Below are positions 1 to 9,951 of a stretch of DNA of 64,000 nt, in pieces; the first letter of the stretch is position 1; every line of letters starts with the position of its first letter. Source of the stretch: Tricholoma matsutake. Lineage: Eukaryota > Basidiomycota > Agaricomycetes > Agaricales > Tricholomataceae. The stretch is from NCBI GenBank assembly GCA_026075535.2, contig AP026544.2, forward strand, positions 9,176,001-9,240,000, read 5' to 3'. Made by a program: the position numbers and the translations under genes. The notes under the pieces were generated by a model. The model saw only the letters and a program-made list of their open reading frames with translations. It was not told the DNA's origin and made no database searches.

Positions 1-790
1 GCAATGTCTACTGATCAGGACTTGGACAACTCACCTTTGCATGCACAGCTAAGGCTGCCTATTGCTTTTGCAGGCTCTGTCAGACCAGACCATGATGACA
101 AGTCAATAGATCCAAGCCATGCTTCCAACACTTTAGCTCAGGCTGATATGCCTCTATTTTTGACAATTGTTACCAATCTCAGGATAGATAGGTATGGACT
201 CAAAGCTGAAGGATGAAGTTAATCGCTGGAACTCATTGTGGACATCCCATTACTTTTTGTGTGTTTCTTACTAAGTATACTTGACTGGGAGCCTGATGAG
301 GTCAACCGTCCACATGCTACTTGCCCTGTGAGGGCCACTGCTCTGCACAGCATGTCTGAGTTCCTCAGGAGTGGAGAAGGTAAAGCATATACAATGCCAT
401 TACAGCATGATCAGTAGTAATTGAGCCCAATTCCTGTGACTGTCCTGTGAACATCCAATTGTGGAACCAGACCATGCCAATGCTCATCATGATGTGTTCT
501 GTGAAATGATCATCTTTGAAATAGATAACTCCTCTAAGAATGTAACACACATAGTCTCCAGCACATGTAATCCAAATAACAGGATCTAGGGATGGTGAGG
601 GGCTATTTTCTACCCACGTCGAAGTAACCATCTACAACAACCATCAACAACCTGATGAGCACCACTTTGATGGCCTACCACGTCTCTCTGTATTAGGCTT
701 GGTTTACAGATGTAGGCATGTCTTTTGATATATATACTATTAGAAAGGACTGAACATTATCATGTACATTACTAAATAACATTAGATGCA

Positions 791-1439
791 GTGAGCAGCA
801 ATTGCCGCAACATGAAAGCAAAAGCCAGAGAGAAAAGCAAGCATACTTATGCAAACATTGATGACTCACATAAATCAGTGTCGGCAAATGCCACAATGTT
901 GGTGCAAACATATTCCCACACATCACCAAGTCGAGGGATAAACCTCATTCTCAATACTGAGAACTCAGAATCTCTAGACTGGTTTATTCATAGGAGTTAT
1001 TACAACATTTGTCAGACTAGCCACAGACAATCTGCAGACCCCTGTCAGCCCATCCAATGCCCTTGTACCTAATAACAGTACTGGAACCATATTCCATCAG
1101 TCAGCAATTACCATCACTGTCACTGCCATGTGGGTTTCAAGCCTTTCTCTGAGCCTCCTCACTATGATGTGTGCCCTGTGGGGCAAACTGTGGTTTCAGG
1201 AACTAGCAACACATGCAGCAGTAGGATATGTGATCGAGAATAGATCCAAATGGACAGCACAAATGATTATTGCAATTTTGCCTTTCCTGATCCACATTGC
1301 AATCCTTCTGTTCATGGTTGGACTTAGAGCCCGTTTGGATATGGCATGTTCTGCAGTTGCACAGCATATAACCAACATTTGTCCATTGAGCCAGTTTGGC
1401 CCAGTGTGGTGTGGTTTGAACTTTCCTCATTCTGCATGA
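791..1439 (+). pseudogene. Decayed membrane-protein remnant, possibly DUF6535-like
   Basis: Broken coding remnant read on the + strand. The clearest part (1128-1439) has two hydrophobic segments: one begins MWVSSLSLSLLTMMCALWG, and a second lies around residues 45-65 and is rich in I, L and F. A large agaricomycete family annotated DUF6535 has this layout, with a WxxSLxLSL segment and then a second membrane stretch. The match is by eye and weak. The upstream sequence, including the short open frame at 4-216, may be the 5' part of the same gene but is full of stops. Function is unknown even for intact members. Confidence 0.3.
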
Positions 1440-1577
1440 CCATTGATAAAGTAGATGGACGATCGATTATTAACTCATTGTTGTTTGCAGGCAGGAGTCA
1501 TTGCTATTGCTGCACTTTGTGCACAGTACACTTCAATGCTCATGATCCCTCAATCCAATTCATTGCCAAAAGCCTAA

Positions 1578-2829
1578 TGGAATAAGCAGGAAGTCACTGC
1601 CCTTCTTGAGTACCTCAATGGCCACAAGGCTGAAGCAGGCAACGGCAGTTCTTTCAAGATGTCAACACTCAATGCAGCAGAAGCTCACATCCAACAGCAC
1701 CTTACACAAGGCCCTGTGAAGATAGGCAAGATGTGCAAGACAAAATGGAATGTGGTATGTCCACCATGTCATTCATCATCCAGCATGCTAAGAAGCAGTG
1801 GTGCAGCTGAAGAGTTTATATACAACAATTGAGACCTATAACAGCCAATCAGGAGTTCACTGGGAGGGGGCAAACATTGAAGGGAGTGAAGCGGTGAAGG
1901 TCTGGGATGAGTGTCTCAAAACAAAGGTTTGTTATCATCTCATCAGTTGAATTATAATTTCTGACTTGTCGATTGTAGTCAATGGTGCTATGCAGCCATT
2001 CTGAAACTCAGGTTGGCTCCACTATAAAACCATGCAATCCATCCTGCCTTCCATCAACCCATGAGGGAGCCATGCCTACCGAGCAACTCTCGCACCCCCA
2101 CCCAATCCATCAAATAAGCCTGAGGCAGAAATGGGTGCCCATAACGGGAACAAGAGTGGTACCTGTGGTATCACAATGACTGATGATGATGCGGTTGGCA
2201 GCAGCACCCTTGTTGATGGTGCAAGCATGGATGTTGACAAAGTGGCTTCTGTCAACCCAGGCAAACACACACACACCATGATGTCATCTGATTCTGGTGT
2301 TTCTCTACCAGATACCAGTTCTGTGCTGACTACGATGTAGTCAAGGGGGTCAATTACAGGACGATCAAATGCAGGGTCTGACATTGGGGGGTCTAATGTC
2401 AGGGATTCTAATGCTGGTGGTTCAAGGGCTGGTGGTTCAAAGCTTGGGGGTTTGAAGGGAGAGCATTTGAAGGGAGGGCATTTGCAGGTCAGTAGATCCA
2501 TGAAGAGGGAGCCTAGGATGATCTCCACTGCCGCAGTGGTAGGAATGCAAGGTTCTCTTAATCACCTGACTGATGTCATCGAGAGAACATTTGCTAGCAC
2601 AGAAGAGCCTGGGGTGGCTGCCTGACATGACACTATCAGCCTTTTACAAGTCAATCAAGATGAATTGTCCTCATCACAGAAAGCTGCATTGGTTGAGTTG
2701 TTCATGGAGAAGCCTGTATTTGCTGAAACATATGCCACAATCACTGACCCTGCTGTCCAAAAGAAATTTGTGAAGAAAAGGCTGTCAGAAGTAGTGGTAC
2801 AGGATTTGGCAGATGAGTTATCTGACTGA
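1578..2829 (+). pseudogene. Myb/SANT-like protein of a PIF/Harbinger transposon (broken)
   Basis: Second protein of a Harbinger unit; in this family it helps the DDE transposase bind DNA. Three exons are readable. Exon 1 (1578-1754) starts WNKQEVTALLEYLNGHKAEAG and ends GKMCKTKWNV before a GTATGT donor. Exon 2 (about 1809-1926) encodes LKSLYTTIETYNSQSGVHWEG and ends at a GTTTGT donor. Exon 3 begins after TTGTAG at 1979 and carries GWLHYKTMQSILPS and an acidic D-rich stretch. The C-terminus (about 2625-2829) is a helical tail with LSSSQKAALVELFM. The TTKxGKMCKTKW plus YxxIExYxxQSGxHW pattern is typical of fungal Myb/SANT-like ORFs. In-frame stops (2002 TGA, 2338 TAG, one near 2624) make it a pseudogene. 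It converges on the transposase at 3129. Confidence 0.75.
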
Positions 2830-3128
2830 GAGGTGGAGTGATCCTTGTTTAATCATTTTTCTTCACAATTTTTGTATACCGTTGCACATTTCTTGTTGCA
2901 TGTCTAGTGTATGTTTGTACTTTGGACCATGAGTATTGATGCATATTGTCACAACAACTATGGTACAAAGATCAAAACATTGGAAGAGTTGGACTGCAGG
3001 TACAAACTACATATGAAGTACAGAACAGAAGAGGACATAGAGAACAAGAGTCAGACTACAGCCTGAGGAGCAAAACATAGACAAGAGGGTGTACAAAATA
3101 CATGTCTGTCATATTGAGGTGCACTGAC

Positions 3129-4340
3129 CTAGACTTTGGTGTCAAATTCATCCCCACCCTCATCGTCATCATCAAACTCATTATCTGAACCATCATTGTT
3201 CAGGGCTCTGTCTGCCAGGACCTTCTGGTATTGAACCCACATTGCCTGTGCAATTTGATCGCACTTGATGCTTGCCTCACTTTGTCCCTCTTCTCCTGCA
3301 ACCAGAAAATTCCCACCATCATCTGTAGAGCCAACACCATCATCAAAAAAGTCAGAAATTTCCGCTGGAGGGTCCTCATTAGGGTCATGAGCACAGATGA
3401 AATTGTGGATTGCACACAAAGCCATGGGAATCTGGGCTTGGATATCCAGGCTATACTCTGGTCCAATTAAAAGTAGTGTTTAAAGATCTGGTTCATCAAA
3501 CCAGAAAAAGACTGCAACTGAACCAGACTGAACTGCAAAAAACCAGACTGTCAGTTGCAGTTTGGGCTTCCTGGGATGGAAGAGCCACTCCAAACCAAAC
3601 TGATAAAAACCTGTTGGAGTCAGTTCAAACCGCTACTGTGTACCCCTCATAAATATGCATCTTTTGACCATATTTTCAAGAGAAATGGTCCAGAATTGCA
3701 TGTGCTATGGCCAAAACAATATGTTACCACAAAATCTAACTTGCATGACATCTTGTAGTTGTGTTTTTTGAGATGTAGAGGATTGTCATCACCATAAAAC
3801 CTTTATGGTCAACTACTATACACTCTATACTATAGTTTACAACTGGTTTTATGTACTAAATTCTATGAGAAGACCAGTTTTAGTCAGTTCAGACTGGTTA
3901 TGACCGAACTGCAGTTCGAACTGGTTTGAACTGCTTTGGACCAGTTTTTTGTGATTCAGTCCAGTTTTTGGGGTCTTACCATAATAGGCAACCAGTTGCA
4001 GTTGCGGTTCGTCCAAATGGGGCAAAAAAACTGGGCTGAACCAGACCTTTAAACACTAATCAAAAGAATACAAAACCGCCTTTTCAACACACCAAAAATC
4101 TGCTCTACCACATTTCATGCTGATGCATGTTGAAGGTTGAAAAGCTCCTGCATATTCTTTGGTCTAACACATTTTTTCAGCGTAGAGCACAATAAAAAAG
4201 TATGAAGGCATACCTGATACCTGCATGGCCCCATTCAGCAAGATGATAATGTACAGATCAGTATGGAACAAGCAGTTGATTGCAGAGGGGAAACCCAGCA
4301 TCAGCAAGATAGTACTTGCCTGCAGGGATAGATGAAAGGG
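3129..4340 (-). pseudogene. PIF/Harbinger DDE transposase, C-terminal part, split by a MITE
   Basis: Remnant of a DDE_Tnp_4 nuclease that cuts and pastes Harbinger elements. Read from about 4335 downward it shows GKYYLADAGFPLCN (third DDE block, AD), VHYHLAEWGHA, an intron with a GTATCAG donor, then PKNMQELFNLQHASA and VVEQIFGVLKRRF. After the inserted MITE come IGPEYSLDIQAQIPMALCAI and HNFICAHDPNEDP, followed by an acidic tail ending at 3129. The blocks ELFNLxHASARNVxExIFGxLKRR and MALCxIHNFI are diagnostic. Two stops replace arginine (VPY*SVHY and HASA*NVVE), both TGA. The N-terminal half is absent upstream of 4340, where other insertions begin. Confidence 0.9.
3474..4058. mobile_element. 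hAT-type MITE, family H1, copy 1 (585 bp)
   Basis: Inverted termini TAGTGTTTAAAGATCTGG (left) and the complement of CCAGACCTTTAAACACTA (right) differ at one base. Flanking 8-mers are ATTAAAAG (3466-3473) and ATCAAAAG (4059-4066), a target duplication with one change. TAGTG termini and 8-bp duplications point to the hAT superfamily. It interrupts the Harbinger transposase between RRFCILL and IGPEYSL, so it came later. No coding capacity; the interior is full of AACTGG/CCAGTT short inverted motifs. Confidence 0.9.
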
Positions 4341-4771
4341 GAATAGGGGGGGTGCCCTGTGTGTTTCTCCTATTTTTTACGTTCATCCTATATTTTTCCT
4401 CACTTCATTTCCTTCTATTCTTCATTTTCTATGATTTTTCCTTATTTTATTACTAATTTCCCTTTCTATCACATTTGTGCATGTTGACAGTTTTATATTT
4501 AGAGGCAGAGTACCCCTTCTGACATCTACCCCTTGGTATGATGTCATTCGGCGGCCTTGATCTGCCTATTTCCGCCTTTTTCTATTTTTAGACTATTATT
4601 TGATTTTGCAATCTTCACTTATACTGGGCATTGGCAAAGGGGTCCTTAGAGTTTTCTCTTCGGATTTCCCTTTGCAAGGTGTGCCTCCACTCCCTGTAAT
4701 ATGTACCATAATTTTAACTTTGGATTTCCTTTGCTAGTCCATTAATTGAGTGGCCTCTAAGGTTGCCCTTA
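4327..4771. mobile_element. TIR-less 445-bp insertion between 14-bp direct repeats
   Basis: TACTTGCCTGCAGG occurs at 4313-4326 and again at 4772-4785, and the sequence between is unrelated to the Harbinger gene. The inner ends show no inverted repeat. The interior is T-rich with no open frame. A long perfect direct repeat without TIRs fits target-primed insertion of a short non-LTR or SINE-like element, or the footprint of an unknown element. The second repeat overlaps the start of the H2 element at 4785, so the order of events is unclear. Confidence 0.45.
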
Positions 4772-4859
4772 TACTTGCCTGCAGGAGGTCTTCATCCTCC
4801 CCCACATATTCCTGGAGGATTATTGGGAACCAATGTTACAGCCATTTGTGACTCAAGTA

Positions 4860-5095
4860 TATATTCCTGGCTCTTCCCATTCCAGGGGGATTCCTGGTTG
4901 ATTCCTGGTAAACTACACTCTTCCAGGAGGAATTCCTGGAATTCCCCAGGACTCTGGTACCAGGAATCCCCCAGGACTCTCAGGACTCTACCAGGAATTG
5001 GGACTCAACAGGAATCCACAAGGACTCTACCAGGACTCTACCAGGACTCTACCAGGAATCCACTGGGACTCCACTGAGATTTAACCAGGAGTCTT
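4860..5095. repeat. Left subterminal repeat block of H2 copy 1
   Basis: About 235 bp of short degenerate repeats built on CAGGACTCTACCAGGA and ATTCCTGG, in direct and inverted order. The right end of the same element has the complementary CTGGAGTCCTGGTGAGTCC block. Such subterminal repeats are the usual transposase-binding sites of hAT elements; that role is inferred here. Confidence 0.7.
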
Positions 5096-5124
5096 TATTA
5101 CTACTAAGTAATAAAATAAATGTC

Positions 5125-5205
5125 ATGAGCCAGAATTGAACACTCAGCATTAGATGACAAAGGTTATAGCAGAGCCAATATAACCACTACACCACATGGA
5201 TTTAC
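5125..5205 (-). other. tRNA-like RNA polymerase III cassette (left, outward)
   Basis: On the - strand an A-box-like TGGTGTAGTGGTTA (5181-5194) is followed by a B-box-like GTGTTCAATTCTGG (5130-5143). The spacing suits a tRNA-derived promoter, but no full cloverleaf with paired acceptor ends can be drawn, so this is not a functional tRNA gene. It points toward the left end of the element. The matching cassette in the other H2 copy is at 29166-29225. Confidence 0.6.
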
Positions 5206-5439
5206 AACATATATCCACTAACTGCTCTAGGTACTATTGGGGCAGCTGTGCATGACAAAGCACACAGCCGCATCATCAACACTGCCAGCTCATCAACCAT
5301 CACCACCACTCTCGACGACGCTGCTGCCTCTCCCTCCTCTCCGCTCTACCACCACCACCACTGCGTGGACACCCACCACCACCACTCCCATGCCCACTCC
5401 CCCATCACCACCACCCACAAACGAGCCAACTGGATGGAA

Positions 5440-5945
5440 CGCGGGCCCAAACAACGCTGATTGCATCGTTTGGGGCCTAAGTATGTTTTTTTTGTTTGCT
5501 TTTTGTTTTTTGTTTTTGTTTTTATATACTAACTAACTTGTTTCATTTGTTTTATAGGTTCTACTCTACTGCCAGACAGAACATGGGCCCAAACGATGCA
5601 GATCACGTTGTTTGGGCCCTAAGTAAGTTTTTTTTGTTTGCTTTTTGTTTTTATATACTAACTAACTTGTTTCTTTTGTTTTATAGGTTCTACTCTACTG
5701 CCAGATGGAACAGGGGCCCAGACGACGTGATTGGATGGAACACAGGCCCAAACGATGCAGATCGCATCGTTTGGGCCCTAAGTAAGTTTTTTTTGTTTGC
5801 TTTTTGTTTTATAAACTAACTAACTTGTTTCTTTTGTTTTATAGGTTCTACTCTACTGCCAGATGGAACATGGGCCCAAACGACATGATTGGATGGAATG
5901 CAGGCCCAAACGATGCAATCACATCATTTGGGCCCCAAGTGTGCT
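5440..5945 (+). repeat. Four palindromic exon / intron-like modules
   Basis: Each module has a GGGCCCAAACGATGC-type inverted repeat ending in GGGCCCTAA, then GTAAGT or GTATGT, a T-rich stretch, ACTAACTAAC, and TTTTATAG before GTTCTACTCTACTGCCAG. The best palindrome is at 5745-5777 (14-bp arms, 5-nt loop). The donor, branch site and acceptor all match fungal introns. The exon-like parts between successive introns are 65 and 95 nt, neither a multiple of three, so a repeated protein domain is unlikely. The - strand of 28430-28900 carries the same modules, and H1 elements carry diverged ones at 14920-15240 and 36590-36715. Confidence 0.7.
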
Positions 5946-6889
5946 TTTTTTCCTTTTTTTTTGTTTATATAAGCTAACAAAATATATTGCTTTGTTTTGT
6001 AGCATCTAAACTACAGGTAACGAACGGCGACGACATGAAATGGGCCATGCCCACAACTGACCAAGCACCTGCCCCCACGCCTGCGAGCCCCTGCTCGTAG
6101 GGTGGATCACAGGTGCCAGCAGAGCAAACAGACCCCGCAGGCCCAGCCCCACCCACCAAACAACACACCACCCACATCCAGCCCCATGAGCAACTGCTTG
6201 TGGAGTGGATCATGGGTGGAATGATGAATGAAGAAATGGAGAACAACAACGCAGAGAAGGAGGGCCATAAGTAAGTTTTTTTTCTCTTATTTTTTTGGTC
6301 ACTGACAAAACTTTTTAAGTACTAGCTACTGACTATGACGAGACTGGATGGAACACGGGCCCAAACAATGCAGATCACGGTGTTTGGGTCCTACATAATT
6401 TTTTTTTGTTTGCTTTTTGTTTTTACAAACTAACTAACTCGTTTCTTTTGTTTTATAGGTTCTACTCTACTGGTAACGACGGCTGGACACAAGACAACCC
6501 AACACACCCACCCCACACCTGCAAGCCTCTGCTTGTAGGGTGGATTGTGAGTGTGTGCAGTTGACGATGACGACGATGCCACCACCTACCAGCACCAGAA
6601 CCCCGAGAATGCAAAGCATGGCCACCAACCATGACGGACAATGACAACAGGGCCAATGACACACCACCCGCCTCCAGCCCCATGAGCCACTGCTCATGGG
6701 GTGGATTGTGGGTGGAATGGCAATGACAGCCACCACCACACAGCGGGAGACGACCAGGATGGCAACAACAACCAGGAAGGGCACGGCGACCAGGAGCAGC
6801 ACAGAAATGATGCCCAGGATGGCAACAATGAGGACAGCAACAACGAAGGCCCGGCACCCAGGACGATGGGGACAGGACAACAGGCATGA

Positions 6890-7160
6890 CTCACCAGGCT
6901 GCCCCCACATTTTGCATGGGGTGGTTGTTTTCATTTTTTATTTATGGTAATACCTTCCCCCTCACCCGCGTTTTACATGGGTGAGGGGTTTTTCTTTCTT
7001 TTTCTTTATAATTGCAGTGCTCCCCTCACGTCGAACGTGAGGGGAGATTAGTTTTATATGTATATATTTGTAGGACTCCCCCTCACACCTTGTGTGGGGG
7101 AGGTTTTTTATTATGTAATTAATGGTGTATCCCTTGCATCCAATGCGAGGGATGTAGTTA
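6890..7160. repeat. Ladder of GC-rich hairpins in H2 copy 1
   Basis: Five short inverted repeats, spaced about 50-65 bp apart and separated by AT-rich DNA: CCCCACATTTTGCATGGGG near 6903, CCCTCACCC..GGGTGAGGG near 6958, CCCCTCACGTCGAACGTGAG near 7022, CCCCTCACACCTTGTGTGGG near 7078, and CCCTTGCATCCAATGCGAGG near 7130. Stems differ in sequence but keep pairing. The other H2 copy has the same ladder at 27612-27880. Confidence 0.75.
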
Positions 7161-7261
7161 ATAAATTTTATTTGATCTTAATTGTGAGCTTCGAGAGAGA
7201 AATACCTAAGTTTGAGTTTGAGGGTATAAATACACTATTATATTGGCAGCTAATAATTCTC

Positions 7262-7345
7262 CTGTGGCTCAACTGGTTAAGCACTTGTTTGGTTTGTCAT
7301 GTGATTCTTGATCATGAGTTCCAGAGTTCAATCCCTGCTCTGAAC
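7262..7345 (+). other. tRNA-like RNA polymerase III cassette (right, outward)
   Basis: A-box-like TGGCTCAACTGGTTAAGC (7265-7282) and B-box-like GAGTTCAATCCC (7324-7335). The 40-odd nt between the boxes are longer than in most tRNAs. Near-copies occur on - at 27477-27551 and on + at 60927-60999, always just inside the same element end. I see no convincing acceptor stem, so I call it tRNA-derived rather than a tRNA. Confidence 0.65.
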
Positions 7346-7592
7346 AAGTTTATTTTGTAGGTACTTTGTGAAATTCATGAAGTCCGAAGCACTTGAAACT
7401 CATAAGATATCTCAAATTAACTTTCCATTATGGTATGACTTTAGGGTACTGAGTCCCACTAGATTCCTGGTGAGTCCCACTGGAGTCCTGGTGAGTCCCA
7501 CTGGAGTCCTGGTGAGTCCCACTGGAGTCCTGGTCTTCCTGGTAGGACTACCAGGATTCCTCCAGGACTCTGTGGGGGAGTGTAAAGTTCAG

Positions 7593-8447
7593 CCTAGCGG
7601 GCATCCCACTTCATGGATCTTCCAGTACCCCTCAACCATCACCTGTGCCCCTTCTCCATCTCCTGTCCATTCTGAAGGCCTGACATCCCATTTGCACAGG
7701 AAAATGGGTGTTTGTGGGTTGCGTAGTGTCAGCCCCCATTGTTAGCAATAGTTTATACCCTAAAGAAAGAAAAACACTTAGTTAGTATATAAATACAAGA
7801 AACAAAACAAAATAACCCGTACCAGCAGTGCAAATGACAGTTGCCACCATTTGCACCCATGTGCTGTCCAAAATCGTTATTTGGGGCTATTTCCAGCTCT
7901 TGCTAGTGTGTGCATGGGCATGGGAGTGGTGGGAGCTGGGTTTGATGGAAGGGTGTGGTGGTGATGGTAGGAACAGGTAGTTGGTTCCACTGCTAACAAA
8001 TGTGGTGATGGTAGTTACAGCTACAATATCGCAGGTTTCAAACCAAAACCAAGATAAAAGAAATACATGCATGGATGCCATGAACATAGACAGCATCATC
8101 ATTGACCTTTTGGAGGAGAGTCTTGCACGATGCCACATGGAGTCATTATGGAGATATGCAGAGATCTATCTAGTAGAGATAAGAATCAGCTGATCACGAA
8201 GATAAGAAAGTCAAAACATGCTTACTATTACAAGAGTTTCACATACTAGATAGTACTAGAAAACAAAGAAAAAGAGTGTAAGATAGAGTGGATGAGAAGG
8301 GAGGGGAGGCAGCACAGGAGAAGCAGCCAGACATGATCAAAACATGCAAGTCGAAGCCAGCTCACACACACTATTTTTGGATGGCTTAGCTGCTCTGAGC
8401 CACTCTGAGCCACCCAATCTGAAAGCTGAGCCAGGTACAGCCCAGAG
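7593..8447. other. Non-coding interval with an H2-like fragment
   Basis: No gene is recognisable. On the - strand, 7756-7835 reads as the intron-like module of the H2 family (GGTACGGG donor region, ATATACTAACTAAG branch-like motif, TTTCTTTAG acceptor). 7680-7700 resembles 28320-28345 (CATCCCATTTG). This suggests a broken H2 relative in reverse orientation. 8340-8447 is rich in GAGCC/CTGAGC motifs that resume after the H3 insertion at 9487, hinting at yet another small element as the target. Confidence 0.4.
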
Positions 8448-9478
8448 TAAGGCATGACTCAGGTAACCCCCGGGTATAATTTTGTGTACCCGTACCCATA
8501 CCCATGAACACTGTACCTGTTATGGTTATGGATGCGGTTTTACCATGGGTATGGGGGGGTTTTGGTCGAAACCCATGGGTATGACATTAATAATTTATTA
8601 TAATTCTAAATATATCTAAATACAATGAAGAACCACCCCCAACTCACAATTGCAAGTGAGGGGGGGTGGTAGCGGTGATGTACCGGCTGTCGTGAGTTAG
8701 CAAACTACCCCCACCTCGTGTTTGCAAGCGAGAGGGGGTGGTGGAGGTGATGTGGTGGCCATTGCAAGAGAAACAGACCAAAAAACACCCCACCTCACAT
8801 TTGTGAGCGAGAGGGGGTGGTAGTCGTGACTTGGCAGCCATTGTGAAAGAAACAGATGAAGAACCACCCCCAACTCACATTTGCGAGTGAGAGGGGGTGG
8901 TAGTGGTGATGTGGTGGCGCTCCCAAGTGAAACAAACAGAGAACGACCCCACCTTGCATTTGCGAGCAAGGGGGGGTGGTAGTCGTGATGTTGCAGCCAT
9001 TGCGAGAGAAACAGACCAAGAAACACCCCTACCTCGCATTTGCGAGTGAGAGGGGGTGGTAGTCATGATGTGGCAGCACTCCCAAGTGAAATGAACCCTA
9101 CAACATTAATAATTTATTATAATTCTAAATATATCTAAGGTGGTGGTGGTAATGCTGCAGCCGTTGTTGACTAGAGGGAGCTGTTGTTGACGAGAGGGGG
9201 CTGTTATTGTCATCCAGAGGTGTTGGTTGTCGCCCAGAGGTGTGGAGGCAGAGAGTGCCAGAGTGGTGATGGGAAAAGTGTGAGAATTGCTGATATTGAT
9301 CAACAAAGTCAGCACATGACCCAATGATCGGACCTCAGGTACGGTACTGACTAAACCCATAAAACTGTGGGTACGGGTGCAGTTTTGCCTTGGGTATGGA
9401 AATCCAAACCCATACCCATACCCGTGTGTACCCATAAGCAGAAACACATGGTGTTACCCATACCCGAGTCATGCCTTA
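8448..9478. mobile_element. hAT-type element, family H3, copy 1 (1031 bp)
   Basis: Ends are TAAGGCATGACTC and GAGTCATGCCTTA, a perfect 13-bp inverted pair. They are flanked by an identical 8-bp duplication GCCCAGAG (8440-8447 and 9479-9486). Subterminal DNA is packed with TACCCATACCC / GGGTATGGG motifs. The middle is a hairpin minisatellite. No transposase. Two more copies lie at 16157-24235 (carrying a Gypsy insertion) and 34387-34956. Confidence 0.93.
8629..9090. repeat. 80-bp hairpin minisatellite inside H3
   Basis: Six units start near 8631, 8703, 8783, 8861, 8941 and 9021. Each holds a stem-loop of the form CCCCCACCTCGC-ATTT-GCGAGnGAGGGGGTGG, then a spacer with GCAGCCATTGCGAGAGAAAC. Most units pair CTCRC with GYGAG; the unit at 8941 has CTTGC and GCAAG instead, so the stem is kept while the sequence changes. 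The copy at 16301-16765 has the same six-unit array. Confidence 0.8.
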
Positions 9479-9951
9479 GCCCAGAGCCGATTTACCAGTG
9501 CAGCTCACCCAAAATAGCAGCTCAGCTTAACAGCTCACAGCTCCAAGCCACACCATTGGCAATACTACACACTAGCTGATTTTTTTAGACACCAATTATT
9601 GATGTGATGTCCTGCTATAGATTATGGTTAGATATAAACGAATGTCCCAATGTAGGGGCCAGAATCTGGAGGTATGAGCACACAATTTCACTGACTTGAC
9701 AGAAGGTGTAGTTAAGAGTTTGAACTGCTTACCACATATACATAGGCCCATGCAATGATTCCATTTGATAGGGAATGATTGTATTGGCCCACCACTGGTT
9801 TTCCTATAGACATTGGCCCATATGGACATATCATTGGTGCTTGTTCCTGGTGCCAATAATAATCTTGTCCATTGATTACTTAATCATCCAAACATTCTGT
9901 ATCTACAACTGCATTGAAGTTATGCTATCCCACTATACAAACCTCAAATCC

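Larger units (their letters stand above)
4785..7592 (+). mobile_element. Non-autonomous TIR element, family H2, copy 1 (2.8 kb)
   Basis: The left end carries CATCCTCCCCCACATATTCC and the right end TGTGGGGGAGTGTAAAGTTC, an imperfect inverted pair matching the well-preserved ends of the copy at 27228-29490. From left to right it contains: short CAGGACTC/TACCAGG repeats (about 4860-5090); a tRNA-like cassette facing left; a His/Pro-codon-rich stretch; four palindrome-plus-intron modules; GAGCAGTTGCTC-type motifs (6080-6700); a ladder of hairpins; a tRNA-like cassette facing right; and CACTGGAGTCCTGGTGAGTC repeats (7450-7540). The order is the exact mirror of the 27228-29490 copy. No transposase is present. 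I could not find a clean 8-bp duplication for this copy. Confidence 0.75.

Noticed and set aside
5237..5536. Pro/Thr/His-rich open frames as a secreted or metal-binding protein
   Set aside because: These are (ACC)n-type simple repeats read in several frames, followed by intron-like T tracts giving artificial F/L-rich tails.
6462..6934. Long - strand frames with hydrophobic and Cys-rich segments
   Set aside because: Three overlapping frames are open across the same simple repeats; no conserved motif; the region is the repeat interior of H2.
7262..7345. Functional tRNA gene
   Set aside because: A and B boxes are present but the acceptor and anticodon stems do not pair, and near-copies sit only inside H2 elements.
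4785..7592. Helitron for the hairpin-bearing element
   Set aside because: Helitrons lack TIRs and target duplications; the matching copy at 27228-29490 has TIR-like ends and a perfect 8-bp duplication.
8629..9090. Regular 80-bp repeats that look like a CRISPR array
   Set aside because: The whole unit is repeated, with no unique spacers; the host is a fungus and the array lies inside a TIR element.
8455..9475. TACCC/GGGTA runs as interstitial telomere
   Set aside because: The motifs are irregular (TACCCATACCC), occur at both ends in inverted order and end exactly at 8-bp target duplications, so they belong to H3.
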